This document shows, piece after piece, positions 9,919-21,592 of a stretch of 64,000 bases of DNA; the first letter of the stretch is position 1; the number at the start of each line of letters is the position of its first letter. The stretch covers positions 35,682,931 through 35,746,930 of the forward strand of contig CM053326.1 in assembly GCA_028583605.1 (NCBI GenBank). Reading direction: 5' to 3'. The stretch is from Dastarcus helophoroides (taxonomy: Eukaryota; Arthropoda; Insecta; Coleoptera; Bothrideridae). The notes below the pieces were generated by a model. It was not told the origin of the DNA and searched no databases. It was given only the letters and a program-made list of their open reading frames with translations. Both the position numbers and the translations under genes were made by a program.

Positions 9919-11036
9919 TACTTTACCTAAAGAAGCTGCATATAAAACGAAAAGAATAAAGAACTCTAATGAGGAATTCTGTGGCACTTTCTTCTAAATT
10001 TTTCACAAGACTCCTTTCAAATGTTCGCCTTAACTATTTTGGGTAACACGGAACTAAAACACGACTAGAATAAAGTCCTTTAAAGTTGCTCAGAGTGTGC
10101 ATTGGAGTGCCTTCTCTAAAGCGATAATGATGCTATCACAAGGATTCATTTCCGAAGCTTGTTTAAAATCCTGGACCAACGCTCTCGAATTCTTGCAAAC
10201 TTATCCATCTATTGGGACTTGACTTTTATTCAATGTGACGCGTCCGTTTGAAAGGAGCTTTGTGTAAAATGACCCGCATTTTTATTACTTCGGAAATTTG
10301 TCATTTGCAATCCTTCTTTCGTTTAATTTGCTAATTATAAAAAGTAACTTTTAAAGAAATATTTGATTAAAGCTACATTTTTTTCGACACTTTTTTGATA
10401 CATTTAATTTTCCCAACTTTTGTTTTATTTCTTGCATAGCACGACCGTCAGTCATGGTTTAATCTATTATCGAGGAATGGCAAAACTTGACTATTTGAAA
10501 TTTTTGTTTCTATCGATTCGAGATTTCTCAAAAACGAGGCCTATTTATTTTGGGAGGGATTGCTTAAATAGTTTCATTTTATTACAGAATAATGTAGTTT
10601 ATTACGAAATATTAGAGGTCCTTATAACTTTTATACAATGTTGTAGGTTAGGTTCCTCTCACGTACGCTTTAAAAAGGTTTATTTTCGAGAAATATCAAT
10701 ATAACGAAAAGTTTTTCTTTACATTTTATGGAAGTTATTTTACCTCTCTGTTCAAGTAATTTCTAAATATGATGAGGAAACTATGCCAAGAGTGTCAAAG
10801 CTGAGACGTCAACTGTCACTCGTTTAGAACTATCAGAGTCCTAAAAAAAGAATCATCACTGCTGATATTCATTAATGTGATATGGCTGAAGCGCCAGAAA
10901 TCATTATACAATACACCATGAATATAAAGTACCGAAATTTTGTGTCTTCAATGTAAATACCTGAAACCTAGAACGCGAACGACAGAAAAAATTTAAACGT
11001 TGTTAAATTAAATTTATTTCAATTTAATAAGTGTAT
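9919..11036. other. Spacer, nothing firm
   Basis: A 94-codon open frame at 10420-10704 (plus) has no recognisable domain and AT-driven residues. I do not support it as a gene. No repeat partner was found. Confidence 0.35.
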
Positions 11037-11149
11037 CTACACATACTTAGTTTTTCTCCACTCTAGTGTTTTCTGAACAAGCTCCAGGAAGGAACAGTCT
11101 GCTAACTCAAAAATGGTATTCATGGCTTGCGGATGACGAATCAAATTTG

Positions 11150-11260
11150 ACACATCCCCTTTGCGGAGGGTAAACTTACCGCAAGTTTGGCAAATAAACG
11201 GTCTGCTGCTTTTGCCACTTACAGCCAAATTTATCGGTTTTTAAAAGGCATCTTTCAGTC
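11150..11260 (-). pseudogene. Possible zinc-finger exon remnant with splice donor
   Basis: On the minus strand the sequence reads SSRPFICQTCG, which resembles the start of a C2H2 finger of the lola/BTB type (FxCxxCGK), and is followed at once by GTAAGTTT, a good splice-donor match. If the intron is real, the finger would continue in an exon outside what I can see. If not, the frame reads on without a proper H-x-H pair and is broken. The evidence is a single motif of eleven residues, so chance is a real alternative. Confidence 0.2.
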
Positions 11261-12474
11261 GAATAGCTGTGACGGAATAATACAAATGTGTTGGGTCCAC
11301 ATGCTGGCTTTTAGCATCTGTCACATTCGGTGTATATACATTGAAACCTACGGCAACGTGAAACTTGCCCCGCCAAATAGTTGAAATATTACCACTTATA
11401 CATACGCGTGTGAAATGTTATTTTTTGCTTTTGCTTTTCCTTTTATTAAAGCTTTATTGGGAAATAAATACCTCACACCAAACATGTAAATCGCGTTAAG
11501 TATTCATCAGATATCGTTCGAACTTACCAAAAGTAGTTCAAATACATTACAGTTTTGAAAAAAATATTGACATTTTTCATCTTTACTTAAAATTCGTTTT
11601 TAAAAGCAAAAACTTTAATTCTATGTTGTGACAAAATGAATTTCAAGTATAAAAAATATCACTACACTATTAAGTAATTGCAATAACGTCGTGATATTAT
11701 TGTCACATAAAACAATCCTTTACAAACTAATATTTTTAGTAGTCATGAAATCAAAGTAATAATTAACAATTTGGTTAACTTGTTTTAAGAATATTGTTCT
11801 GGCATTCGAGTTCACGACCTTTAGCGAATCCCCGGTTTTCTTGGAAACTCTTGTCCAGATAGATCATTCCGCAGGTAAATTGTTGCAGCATAGTTGGCCG
11901 CATAAAATAACAACGCTGTCTGGTATTGTAGGAAAGTTTCCGTACTCATATATCCGGAATAGTCCCGGAATGCGGTTAGATATGCATTCTTGGGTGGTTA
12001 CGGAGCATTTAGCAGATTGCACATTTTATTCCGGTGTTTCGACGTCAGCCAGCGCCGCCGGTAGGGCGTCTATTCCTTAATTGGTCGCCAAATCTCGACT
12101 CCCCCGTGTGCCGTACGCTTTAGGCCACCCGCTCACATTTCGTTCCTGCCACTAAATATATCAAGCGTGGCGTGACATATTCCTCCTAGTAGATCTTACC
12201 TTTGGAGGAATACCATAATGGTCCAAGTTTCCAAGAAGGATATAAAGTTTCTACATGCTCAACTTCTAACTTAACCAGTGTCTTACTCGACAGCGTTGTT
12301 TTATACACATTCGCTACACAATGCAAGAAAAATAAAAAATATAAGAAAAGCTTATGCTGAAGTGACACTCAAATAAGTTTAACAAAAAGTCAGCTGCTAG
12401 CAGAAAGCATAAGAAACTCAATAAAGGCGAAGGAAGCTGTATATTGCTAACCCTAATATACTCTTCTTATAAAA
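11261..12474. other. Spacer with a GC-richer patch at 11787-12180
   Basis: The patch at 11787-12180 is less AT-rich than its surroundings and holds a 79-codon open frame (11841-12080, plus, no ATG at its start) with no recognised domain. It could be an unrecognised exon, a decayed element or regulatory DNA. Confidence 0.3.
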
Positions 12475-12660
12475 ATTAAGGGATAACCAAATTTCAAATT
12501 CTTACGTGACTTGAGGAAAAATTGTTGTACAAGAACGTAAAACTAAATCAGATTAAAGCTCCAACTTTTTAGTTCTCAGATCTTGAGCTAAATATTTTTA
12601 GCATCAATTCTTTTTTAGGTCATGTTAGGAAAATCTTCAGGAACATGTTTTCCAACTTTG
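12475..12660 (+). repeat. Dispersed repeat A, copy 2
   Basis: It aligns with 4600-4790: AAAAATTAAGGGATAACC at the start, then TTGTTGTACAA, AAAGCTCCAACTTTTTAG, TCTCAGATCTTGA and ATTTTTAGCATCA in the same order. Confidence 0.6.
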
Positions 12661-12831
12661 GTTCCAAGGACTTTAAATTTCGATTACAAAGATTCCTGCC
12701 GTGGTCATTTACCGTCCATCGATCATCCATTTAAGTTTTCGAAATTATGTGATCCGTCGAGAATATGCTGTTTATATTATATTGACAATAATTATGAACA
12801 CATTGAGTATTTACAAGTATTTTATTTACTA

Positions 12832-14108
12832 TTGGGTTGGCAAGAAAGCAATTCCGGTTTGTGGTATGAAAAAACCACATTTTCTTCAATACAAAGAATA
12901 GACTTTAATCAATTATATATGTTCCATTTTGTTCAATGAGCTTTTGCCATCTTTCTTGCAGCTTCATGATTCCGCACTCATAGAATTTCTGATTCTTCTC
13001 GGAAAACGCTGAACAAACTGCGATTTAAGGTCATCATCATTTGGGAAATTTTTACCTTTCATAGAGTTCTGCAAACTACGAAATAATCAGATAGTGCTAG
13101 GTCAAGGCTGTATGGGGGATGCGACATCACTTCCCAACCAAACTCCAATAATTTCCCACGAGTTACCAAAGATGTGTGAGGCCTAGCATTGTCATGGTGG
13201 AACACAATTCCTTTCCAATTTGCCAATTCTGGCCTTTTCTCTTTGATTGCTTCATCCAGTTTCATTAGCTGTTGGCAGTACACATCTGAATTGATTGTCT
13301 GGTTTCTTGGAAGCAGCTCAAATTACACAACACCTTTATAATCCCACCTAATCGACAGTATGATCTTTTTTTGATGCAATTCAGCTTTTGGTGTGGTTTA
13401 TGCTGGTTCATCGTGCTTGGACCATGAATCATTTTCGAATGATGTTACTGTAGGTGACCAATTTTTCATCACCAGTAACGATTCTTTTCAAGAAGGGATC
13501 ACTTTCATTGCGCCTTAGATGCGTATCGCAAATATTGATTCGTTGTGTCAAATGAATATCTTTCAATTTATGCGGAATCAAAACAATATCGAGCTTTTTA
13601 ACAAGTCCAAGTCATTTTAAATGATTCTCAATAGTTGTGTGATACATTTAACCTAACCGAAATCTCTCGAGCAGTTATATGACGATCCTCTTTAATAATG
13701 GCGTTAATTTGAACATTATCAACTTTAGTAGGTCGACCAGAACGTTGGTCATATTTGAGTAAAAAATCTCCTGAACGAAATTTCTTAAACCAATTCTGAC
13801 AAATGCCTTCTGTTATGCAATCACCACCATAAACTTGCCGTATTTTTTTATGAGCCTCTGCAGCTTTCCGTCCTTTACGGAAACAAAAAAGTAAAACATG
13901 CCGAAAATGTTCGTTTTTGCACTCCATGTTAAAATTGACCCTCAACTATCAGCTACAAATAAAATCTCTCACCACGGGCTTTAACATGAACCTCGATCTG
14001 TCTGATATCAAATGTCAAAATGTAAACATCACCCACAGAATTGATTCAAAAAATTTTAAATAACGCCGTTTTTACGAGAAAAACGAAATTAGTTTCTTGC
14101 CAGCTCAA
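12832..14108 (-). mobile_element. mariner element 1, full length, inactive
   Basis: The 1277-bp element is bounded by TA dinucleotides (12830-12831 and 14109-14110). Its ends are TTGGGTTGGCAAGAAAG on the left and CTTGCCAGCTCAA on the right (reverse complement TTGAGCTGGCAAG), i.e. mariner-type inverted repeats. The size matches the usual 1.3 kb. It encodes a broken DD34D transposase on the minus strand. Confidence 0.9.
13059..13927 (-). pseudogene. mariner DD34D transposase, broken
   Basis: The enzyme family cuts and pastes the element at TA sites. The N-terminal DNA-binding part starts at the ATG at 13927 and shows FRHVLLFCFRKGRKAAEAHK, then a CQNWFKKF segment and the SGRPTKVDN linker. The middle, near 13460-13490, retains VTGDEK with the first catalytic Asp. 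The C-terminal part (13059-13283) has HHDNARPH with the second Asp and LSDYF with the third, 34 residues apart. In-frame stops and frameshifts between about 13290 and 13630 separate the two open pieces. The normally conserved YSPDLAPSDY has become YSLDLALSDY. It is not functional. Confidence 0.9.
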
Positions 14109-14131
14109 TAGTTCTAGAAACAACATATATA

Positions 14132-15512
14132 CCGGGATGTCAAAAATTATCTTGGTCAAGGGTGGTTGTGGAATGTAAAACGTGCGTCTTACTTTACGTT
14201 TGAAATAATTATGTCACTGTCACACTGACATCATCAATAACCTACAAATTTCATACCTATTTATTTCAGTTATAAAACAATAACGAACTACAAATTATAA
14301 AATAACGGTTTAAGTAACAAGAAAAACTAAATTACAGTAAATGTTGGAAATGTTGACGCGCCTCCTCATGCTGTGAAAAGTGTTTTGCAGCATTTCTGGC
14401 GTTATGGTTGCACATTGCTGAACAATTCTTTCTTGCAATTCTTGCAAATTATTTACCGGAGTTGCGAAAATCTTGTTTTTTAAGTAAGGAAATATAAAAT
14501 AGTTCATAATTATCAAACAAGGTAATCTCGGAGGAAACTCAACGTCTGTATGCAAACTTAGCCGGTCATCAAAAAATTCGCGGAGGAAAGCAATATTTTC
14601 TCGTGTAGTATGTGCTGTTGCACCGTCGTGCTGGAAATAACCGTACAGAAGTTCATCATCATTTAACTGTTGCACAAATTCAGCCAAAAAGTTGTGGCTG
14701 TACCTTTCTGCGTTGACGGTGAAATCGAAAAAAATTGGACCAATTATTTTTCTGCAAGAACCTGCCATCCAAATACCAATTTTTTGAGCATGTAGTGGCG
14801 ATTCAGTAAAAACATAAGGGTCATCATTGCTCCACATTGGCATATTTCGAGAATTGATGTATTCCGAAAGGTGGAACCACGCTTCGTCAGAAAAAAAAAG
14901 TTAAGTCCAGAAGATCGCCATTCATTAAATTATTGACAAACCAATGACAGTAAGCAAGGCGTCTGGGGTGGTCTGCGGGCACAAGAACTTGATATGCTTG
15001 CATCTTATATGAATCCATGTTCAAGTCTTTCTCTAAAATCTTCTGACGTGTTCCATAAGAAAGTCCAATTTCCTGAGAAAGACGTTTCAAAGGTTTTGCA
15101 GGCTCCTCTTCCGTACGTTGACGAACATCATTGACAAATTCTTCTGTACGAACTCTTGGTCTACCAGCACCAGCATCCAGTTTCGCGAAACACTTCAACA
15201 CAATTTGTAAGGCACGCATAAAAATTGTCCGATAATATTGCCACGTTTGGGAAGTGCTCTCGAAAATTGTCCAAACACAAACGTTGACTGTATTGCCAAT
15301 TTCCATTAACTAGCGCACCCGTTCGAAAATAGGCTTAGATCATGAAAATTTTGTGCTGTGTAGTAAGAGCCACGATTCAAAAATTGGATTAGAAAATTTC
15401 AGCACAATGACTTGACAGATTCTGACAACAAAACATATTCAAAAATTTAAAGTAAGACACAGGTTTTACTTTTCACAACCACCCTTGACCAAGATAATTT
15501 TTGATATCCCGG
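14132..15512 (-). mobile_element. Tc1/mariner DD41D (rosa-like) element, copy 1
   Basis: The 1381-bp element lies between TA duplications (14130-14131 and 15513-15514). The inverted ends are long, at least 60 bp: CCGGGATGTCAAAAATTATC and CTTGGTCAAGGGTGGTTGTG on the left are mirrored by CACAACCACCCTTGACCAAG at 15466-15494 and by the final CCCGG. It begins only 24 bp after mariner element 1 ends. A second copy lies at 18538-21590. Confidence 0.9.
14333..15306 (-). pseudogene. DD41D Tc1/mariner transposase, broken, copy 1
   Basis: The reading starts at the ATG at 15306. The N-terminal helix-turn-helix region includes AGRPRVRTEEFVND and LSQEIGLSYGT, and the catalytic part begins after PADHPRRLAYCHWF. 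The T-run complementary to 14891-14899 shifts the frame just before the first catalytic Asp (a DEAWFH-type motif). The second part (14310-14843) has MPMWSND, QKIGIWMAG, then YFQHDGATAHT with the second Asp. The third catalytic position is Asn (IIMNYFIF) where copy 2 has Asp. Counting from HDG gives 40-41 residues to that position, the DD41D spacing described for the rosa group. It is inactivated by the frameshift and by the D-to-N change. Confidence 0.85.
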
Positions 15513-15514
15513 TA

Positions 15515-16405
15515 TAATGAAGTCATTTACAACATAAAACATTTACATTAAAAACATTTATTACTAACTTGCCTGGAGATATCAACGTACAACTGTACGC
15601 AAATATTGATAAATAAATGTAAAAAAGAGATATTCTGTATTCTGATCAACAGACTATCGATAGAAATGTTTGAGCTTGTTACTTTGACTCCCAAATGGGT
15701 TCCCTCCAAGGTGATAAGTTTTTGAAGACTAAAAAAAGAGATCTTTTAGATTGATGGGCTCCATTATACCATTCATGGGGCTCACTGTCATGGAGCCGAT
15801 ACAATATGCCTCTAGTCCCCCTCTGTCGTCGAGTCAAAAAATGTTTTGGCTACATAATCCAATGCCATCAGTGATAACACCGAATTCGGTAAATTCTGCT
15901 CTGATTGCGATTTCAATTACAACGAACTTAACACCGAATTTTGTAAACAAGACCATCATCCATACAAAGGGAATATAAAGACCCGAAAACACTGAACAAT
16001 CTATTAATTTAGCAGTTTATCACTTTAGTAGCTTTCTTGGTCGCTAATTTAAATGCAACCCTCTGTTTGGCGGTTGTTGTGCACAAGCAAGTGTAGCTAG
16101 CTAATTTAGGCGTGGGTAAGTAAAGAGAATAGGGGTAGAGAAAGGCTCGTCACATAATCCTTCGAAGCCTGCTGCTTTTGTTCCTGAAATTCCCGCTTTA
16201 TTAAGAGTATCGTAATTGAGCCAAGATTTCAGGCTGGTTCACGACGTCGCGTCGGCAAGCCTTTCTTAATCTTCGGCGTCCTTGTAGGGGTTGAATTTTT
16301 CGCTAAGAGGCACGTGAATCTCGTGAATTAAACATTGCAAATCATAACTGCTGGTTCGCATATTATAAGATATTAGAGCATGTGATGTTGCTCACCCCGT
16401 TCCCG
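15515..16405. other. Spacer with GC-richer patch
   Basis: A 75-codon open frame at 15751-15978 (plus) shows no domain. From about 16120 to 16340 the composition is nearly balanced and contains GACGTCGCGTCGGC-like text, but I see no coding or element structure. It may be unique host DNA. Confidence 0.35.
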
Positions 16406-17278
16406 CACAGTGGGACAGAATTCAGAAAAATTGGCCAAAATTTTGAAACTTGTTATATAAATTAGCAATAGGTAACGTATTATTAAAAAAATAATTCAAA
16501 AAAGTAGATAATAAAAAGGAGTGAGTTGCAATGATTCTAGGATTGCATTAAGTAAGTGCTTGTTTTCATAGGAGTTATCCTTTCCAGGTGGGTTCTATGC
16601 CCAAAATAATAAACTTAGGCGAATGTAAAAACATTCGTTCCTTTAAATAATAAAATAAAGTTAGCATACCGAGTGTACCAAGCAACAATAATAATTATTC
16701 AACTTAAATTTTAATTTAATTTATAGAAATGATATCAGGTTAAAAAAATTGTATTTAATAATAGGGGGCAAATTGGGGCAGCTGTTCTTTTTCCTAATAA
16801 TTAGAACATATATTAATCTACATTTTGTAAGAAAAAGTAAAGCGGGGTCTCTCAGGGCTTTTTTTGTAGGCCCACCCAAAATAATATAATATAATAGATC
16901 ATTCTTCTAACATTAACATATTTAATCTCCTCTTCTTAGGTGATAACATTAAGGAATCCATGATATAATTCAGTTAAAATATAGTGCAATACTCGAATTC
17001 CACCCTCCATATTTAAAATAACAAAATTCATTTGCAGGATAATTGTAAGATTTATTTTAAAAACAGCATTTTAATTGCAGTGTAATTGTAAAATATGGGC
17101 ATTGACAATTGTCATTTTAAACATCTGCTAACCACTGAATGCAATTAAAAAGCTTATAATACTATGATTTTTAGTAAGCTCCAAGGTAATTCTTTCAATA
17201 TTTACCCATTACAAGTATTTTCCACAAACTTTCTATTTTAGCATTTTGGCCAGACTTTTAGATTTCTGTCCCAGTGTG
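16406..17278. mobile_element. Transib-like non-autonomous element (tentative)
   Basis: The inverted ends are CACAGTGGGACAGAATTCAG on the left and, read from the right, CACACTGGGACAGAAATCTA, both continuing into a GGCCAAAAT block. The flanks are TCCCG (16401-16405) and TCTCG (17279-17283), 4 of 5 identical. CAC(A/T)(A/G)TG-type termini and 5-bp GC-rich target duplications characterise Transib, the relatives of RAG. The 873-bp interior is AT-rich with no transposase. The class is an inference from termini; another superfamily is possible. Confidence 0.5.
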
Positions 17279-17283
17279 TCTCG

Positions 17284-17639
17284 ATGCACTGGCGTGGCAT
17301 ATTCGCTATGGAAGTTGCAGAAGCCTTAGATCGAGGTACAGTGTTCTATTCCAACAGCAATTACGGCGTTGCATGCAATTTAATAAACCTGTTCTAACTG
17401 TGAAAATATTCATCCAAATGAAATAATGTAGAAAACAAATTCGAATTGCATTCTAATCTTCGATTAAATTAAGTTTTTCATTTCAAATAAATTAATGCTA
17501 TCTGGACCAAAAATCCCTGGAATGCAAGTACCTGTTTCTGCATAACATTTTTTTGTTAAACAACTATTACGATATCGAAAAAAGTTGCAGTTTTCCAATA
17601 ATCTATTATCGAATATACTAACCCTATTAAAATCTAAAC
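17284..17639. other. Spacer, nothing recognised
   Basis: No open frame, termini or repeat partner were seen. Confidence 0.4.
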
Positions 17640-18050
17640 TTTATCTTTAGAAAACTACGAAATCAGGGCGGGACGGTGATTTCTTACATATTTTAAGCTG
17701 CAAATTTAAGACCATTGGACCGAAAATTATTAAAAAAAAATATTTAAGGATCCCTAGAGGTAGTTCAAAAATGATATCGCACACGATATATTAAGTTAAA
17801 CTTGATTTTTCTGAGACCAGTTTAACCTTCCATTTTATTATAAAATATTTTCTTTTCCTAATCGTTGGCTGGTAGTATTTGCGTGGTTCATCGAGGATTC
17901 ACGCTGAGCAAAATTTTAAATTCCTAAGATACATAGTTTTCGAGGAAAACCTTTTCGTGACAGACGGACCGAACGCGGACACGAGAGTGAGATTATAGAT
18001 TATAGAATATATATAAGTTTTTTTCTTTTACGGTACGGAACCCTAAAAAT
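17640..18050 (+). mobile_element. Retroposon-like dispersed repeat with TACGGAACCCTAA tail, copy 1
   Basis: It shares with 35060-35301 a series of blocks: TATCGCACACGATAT, TCGTTGGCTGG, AAATTCCTAAGATACATAGT, TTTTCGAGGAAAA and the end GGTACGGAACCCTAA. The same order of motifs, with GACAGACGGACCGAACG before the tail, is common at the 3' ends of arthropod LINEs and SINEs. No reverse transcriptase is encoded, so it is a SINE-like or 5'-truncated LINE copy. Confidence 0.55.
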
Positions 18051-18535
18051 GCAGCTAAAATTATTTCAAGGAGTAAAACATTTTGCAATATGGAGTGTAA
18101 TCCATGTTGTTTGGAACATGCTTAAAACAGTCCACCGGCAGTAACCGTACTAAAAAATTTTGATAACGTTACTTGTACGCTACTATAGCGAGACATAAGC
18201 GCTTGACTGCCACCACTACTCGATATTTAGCAGATACTGTACGTGTGGATAGAGTAATAGGATTCTCAAAGTCGCGGGCAATAGATTTTCTTAACTGACG
18301 ATAGTACACTACTTATTTGAAAGATTTCTGAGGCGCAGCTGAAGACAAAGCCCCCTAAAATGAGAAGTAGAGCTGATATGTTGCCACTACTTTAAGATGT
18401 TTCCCTAATATGCGGAAAGAAGCACCGAAATTTCGATGTATAATTTTGGATTATGATTACACAAAAACCATACCGTAAGAAATCCTTATGTTTTACTATT
18501 TCGTCCCCAATATCACCCTACATAATACCGGGATA
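18051..18535. other. Spacer, nothing recognised
   Basis: The composition is mixed, with no coding frame, termini or repeat partner. Confidence 0.4.
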
Positions 18536-18686
18536 TCATAAATTATCTTGGTCGAGGGTGGTTGTGGAATGTAAAACGTGTGTCTTACTTTACGTTTGAA
18601 ATAATTATGTCACTGTCACACTGACATCATCAATAACCTACAAATTTCATACCTATTTATTTCAGTTGTAAAACAATAATGAACTA

Positions 18687-20334
18687 CACTGAAAAAAATA
18701 CTGTTTATAATATCAATACCAAGTGGTTTTTGACAAGATTTTATCGAGACAATGATTTTTTTCATGAAATTTTATGATGGAGTTCATTGTCAAAATAAAC
18801 TACCATTCATTGTACTAATGAATGGATGGATGTAAAAGATTTATTTTAACAACAAAATTTTCATAAATCCAATGAACTATTTTATTGGATAAAAGAATTA
18901 CGTTCATTGCCAGTTTACGAACAGTTTTATAAAATTGTTCATTGAAATAACGTAGTAAAGTATTACATGATAATCTGTTTCTAGTTTAATGTTTTATGAT
19001 TCATTGTCGCAACGAACAAAAAACATAAATTATTGAAAATCGTACGTTGCAATAACGAAAGAATCAATTGAACCCAGGATTTGTTAACTTATAATAAGAA
19101 AGTACATGTGCTTGCCATCTTGTCATTACCATTTCGTCCACTACCTGCAAAATAAGAACTCAGTTTGGTTCAGTCGTTTGAAGATAAACGAAACGATACA
19201 GTGAGGGCTTTCTGTGAAATATTTACTAAATGTTTAGAAAGGAAAAGGTAACTATTATTATTAAATATAAAGTTTTGCCTAGTTCAATTATTTCTGTTAC
19301 AGTTATTATAAGGTGCAACTTCACTTGACCATATTCAAAATCATTTAGAAGCAAAACACCAGCGGAAAAATGGCGCTTTTAATAAATCTTGACATGATGG
19401 TACGTATGGTTTAAATAAATCTAGCACTTTCTTTATTTTCTCTTCCTTACAGATTGAATAACGTTGTTCTCGATCACACAAATGGATAAATACTTGGAAC
19501 AACATGATAAACGACATACTTATTTTTCTGGATAATTTCATCATGTGAAAAAAATATAAAGGTTTCATTGGAGTAGGTCAAAACCAAGGACAATATTTCT
19601 AAAAGTAAGTATTAGTTACCTATTTGGTTTTAACATTTCAAGGTAATTCTGCAATCAATATTATTGAATTATGTTTGGTAGGTACACATACGAACAGATG
19701 GACGTGGACAATGCATCGATACTCCATAAAAACGAATCTGATAATGAAAAAGGAAGCAAATAATGAAAGAAGCATCAAAGATTAGCGGAAATTATTGTTT
19801 ACTTCTTGTGAAACATCTACATACATCGAGGAACCACAATCTAAAATAGAAAAATCTCCTGATTTAACTCTTTACATGTTGCACAGGAGGACAAATTGAT
19901 GATTTAACATTATTATATTAATAAAATTTTGTATACTATAATTTTTCAATAAAATTTGTTACAATGACAACCTTATTCATTCCAGCAATTATCAAAATTC
20001 ATAAAAACAATGAACATTATGGTAATAGAAATATCTAATAATCGTTGTACCAACGAATAAGATTCATTGCATTAATGCTCCTGTTCATTCAACCAATTAT
20101 TACAATTCATAAAGACTACGAATTGTATTCATGAAATTATAATAACAAATGATCATTGAATCAACAAATATATGACATTAAAACTTGAACGGAATTCGTT
20201 GAGATTTTATTACATTAAGTGACGAACTAAGTTTCGTTAGCCCAATGAACCTTTACGTAGGACCAATTTTAACGAAACATTTCATCTGCGCTACGAACTT
20301 TTTCATTGTATTTACGCTCACTTTTGGTTCAGTG
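18687..20334. mobile_element. 1.65-kb nested element with CACTGAA ends
   Basis: The element starts CACTGAAAAAAATA and ends GGTTCAGTG, with a TA duplication (18685-18686 and 20335-20336) confirmed by comparison with the empty site in the DD41D copy 1. Both ends (18700-19080 and 19960-20330) are filled with recurring TTCATTG and AACGAA words, giving a foldback character. The interior (19140-19960) is different: it holds GGTAACTATT, TTCTGTTACAG and TTCCTTACAG splice-like signals, a 30-codon frame near 19671-19762 that is rich in acidic residues, and AATAAAA near 19920. I recognise no transposase or domain. The TA duplication suggests Tc1/mariner mobilisation; CACTG ends would also fit CMC-type elements. 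Confidence 0.75.
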
Positions 20335-20377
20335 TACAAATTATGAAATAACGGTTTTAGTAACAAGAAAAACTAAA

Positions 20378-21381
20378 TTACAGTAATTGTTGGAAATGTC
20401 CCCCGTTTTGCTCGATGCACAAGTTGACGCGCCTCCTCATGCTGTGAAAAGCGTTTTGCGTTATGGTTGCACATTGTTGAACAATTCTTTGTTGCAGTTC
20501 TTGCAAATTATTTACCGGAGTTCCGAAAATCTTCATTTTTAAGTAAGGAAATATAAAATAGTCCATAATTGTCAAACAAGGTGATCTCGGAGGAAACTCA
20601 ACTTCTGTATGCAAACTTATCAGCCGGTCATCAAAAAACTCGCGGAGGAAAGCAATATTTTCTCGTGTAGTATGTGCTGTTGCACCGTCGTGCTGGACAT
20701 AACCGTACCGAAGTTCATCATCGTTTAACTGTTGCACAAATTCAGCCAAAAATTTAGTGTCTGTACCTTTCTGCGTTGACGGTGAAATCGAGAAAAAATT
20801 GGCCCAATTATTCTTCTGCGAGAAACTGCCATCCAAACACCAATTTTTTGAGCATGTAGTGGCGATTCAGTAAAAACATGAGGGTTATCATTGCTCCACA
20901 TTGGCATATTTTGAGAATTGATGTATCCCAAAAGGTGGAACCACGCTTCGTCAAAAAAAAAGTTAAGTCCAGAAGATCGTCATTCATTAAATTATTGACA
21001 AACCAATAGCAGTAAGCAAGGCGTCTGGGGTGGTCTGTGGGCAGAAGAGCTTGATATGCTTGCATCTTATATGGATGCATCTTCAAGTCTTTCTTTAAAA
21101 TCTTCTGACGTGTTCCATAAAAAAGTCCAATTTCCTGAGAAAGACGTTTCAAAGGTTTTGCAGGCTCCTCTTCCATACGTTGACGAATGTCATTGACAAC
21201 TTCTTCTGTACGAACTCTTGGTCTACCAACACCTTTTTCATGAGTCACACAACCAGTTTCGCTAAATACTTCGACACAATTTGTAAGGCACGCATAAAAA
21301 TTGTCCGGTAATATTGCCACGTTTGGGAAGTGCTCTCGAAAATTGTCCAAACACAAACGTCGACTGTATTGTCAATTTCCA
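20378..21381 (-). pseudogene. DD41D Tc1/mariner transposase, broken, copy 2
   Basis: The reading starts at the ATG at 21381. It has the same order as copy 1: GRPRVRTEEVVND, LSQEIGLFYGT, DHPRRLAYCYWF, then a T-run (complement of 20953-20961) that shifts the frame before the DEAWFH-type first Asp, then NSQNMPMW, YGYVQHDGATAHT and TIMDYFIF with the third Asp intact. It ends NGGHFQQLL followed by a stop, which appears to be the native C terminus. Further frameshifts lie at about 20790-20830 (the open frames overlap there) and about 21250. It is not functional, although its catalytic triad is better preserved than that of copy 1. Confidence 0.85.
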
Positions 21382-21592
21382 TTAACTAGTGCACGCGTTC
21401 GAAAATAGGCTTCAATCATGAAAATTTTGTGCTGTGTGGTAAGAGGCATGATTCAAAAACTGGATTAAAAAATTTCAGCACAATGACTTGACAGATTCTG
21501 ACACAACAAAACATATTCAAAAATTTAAAGTAAGACAGACGTTTTACATTCCACAACCACCCTTGACCAAGATAATCTTTGATACCCCGGTA

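Larger units (their letters stand above)
18538..21590 (-). mobile_element. DD41D (rosa-like) element, copy 2, split by an insertion
   Basis: The element lies between TA duplications (18536-18537 and 21591-21592) and has the same long inverted ends as copy 1. A 1648-bp element at 18687-20334 is inserted near its left end; without it the length is about 1405 bp against 1381 for copy 1. The bases on both sides of the insertion (AACAATAATGAACTA and CAAATTATGAAATAACGG) are contiguous in copy 1, which fixes the insertion point. Confidence 0.9.

Noticed and set aside
11841..12080. 79-codon frame in a GC-richer patch
   Set aside because: No ATG at its start, no domain, no splice structure I could support; kept only as a note.
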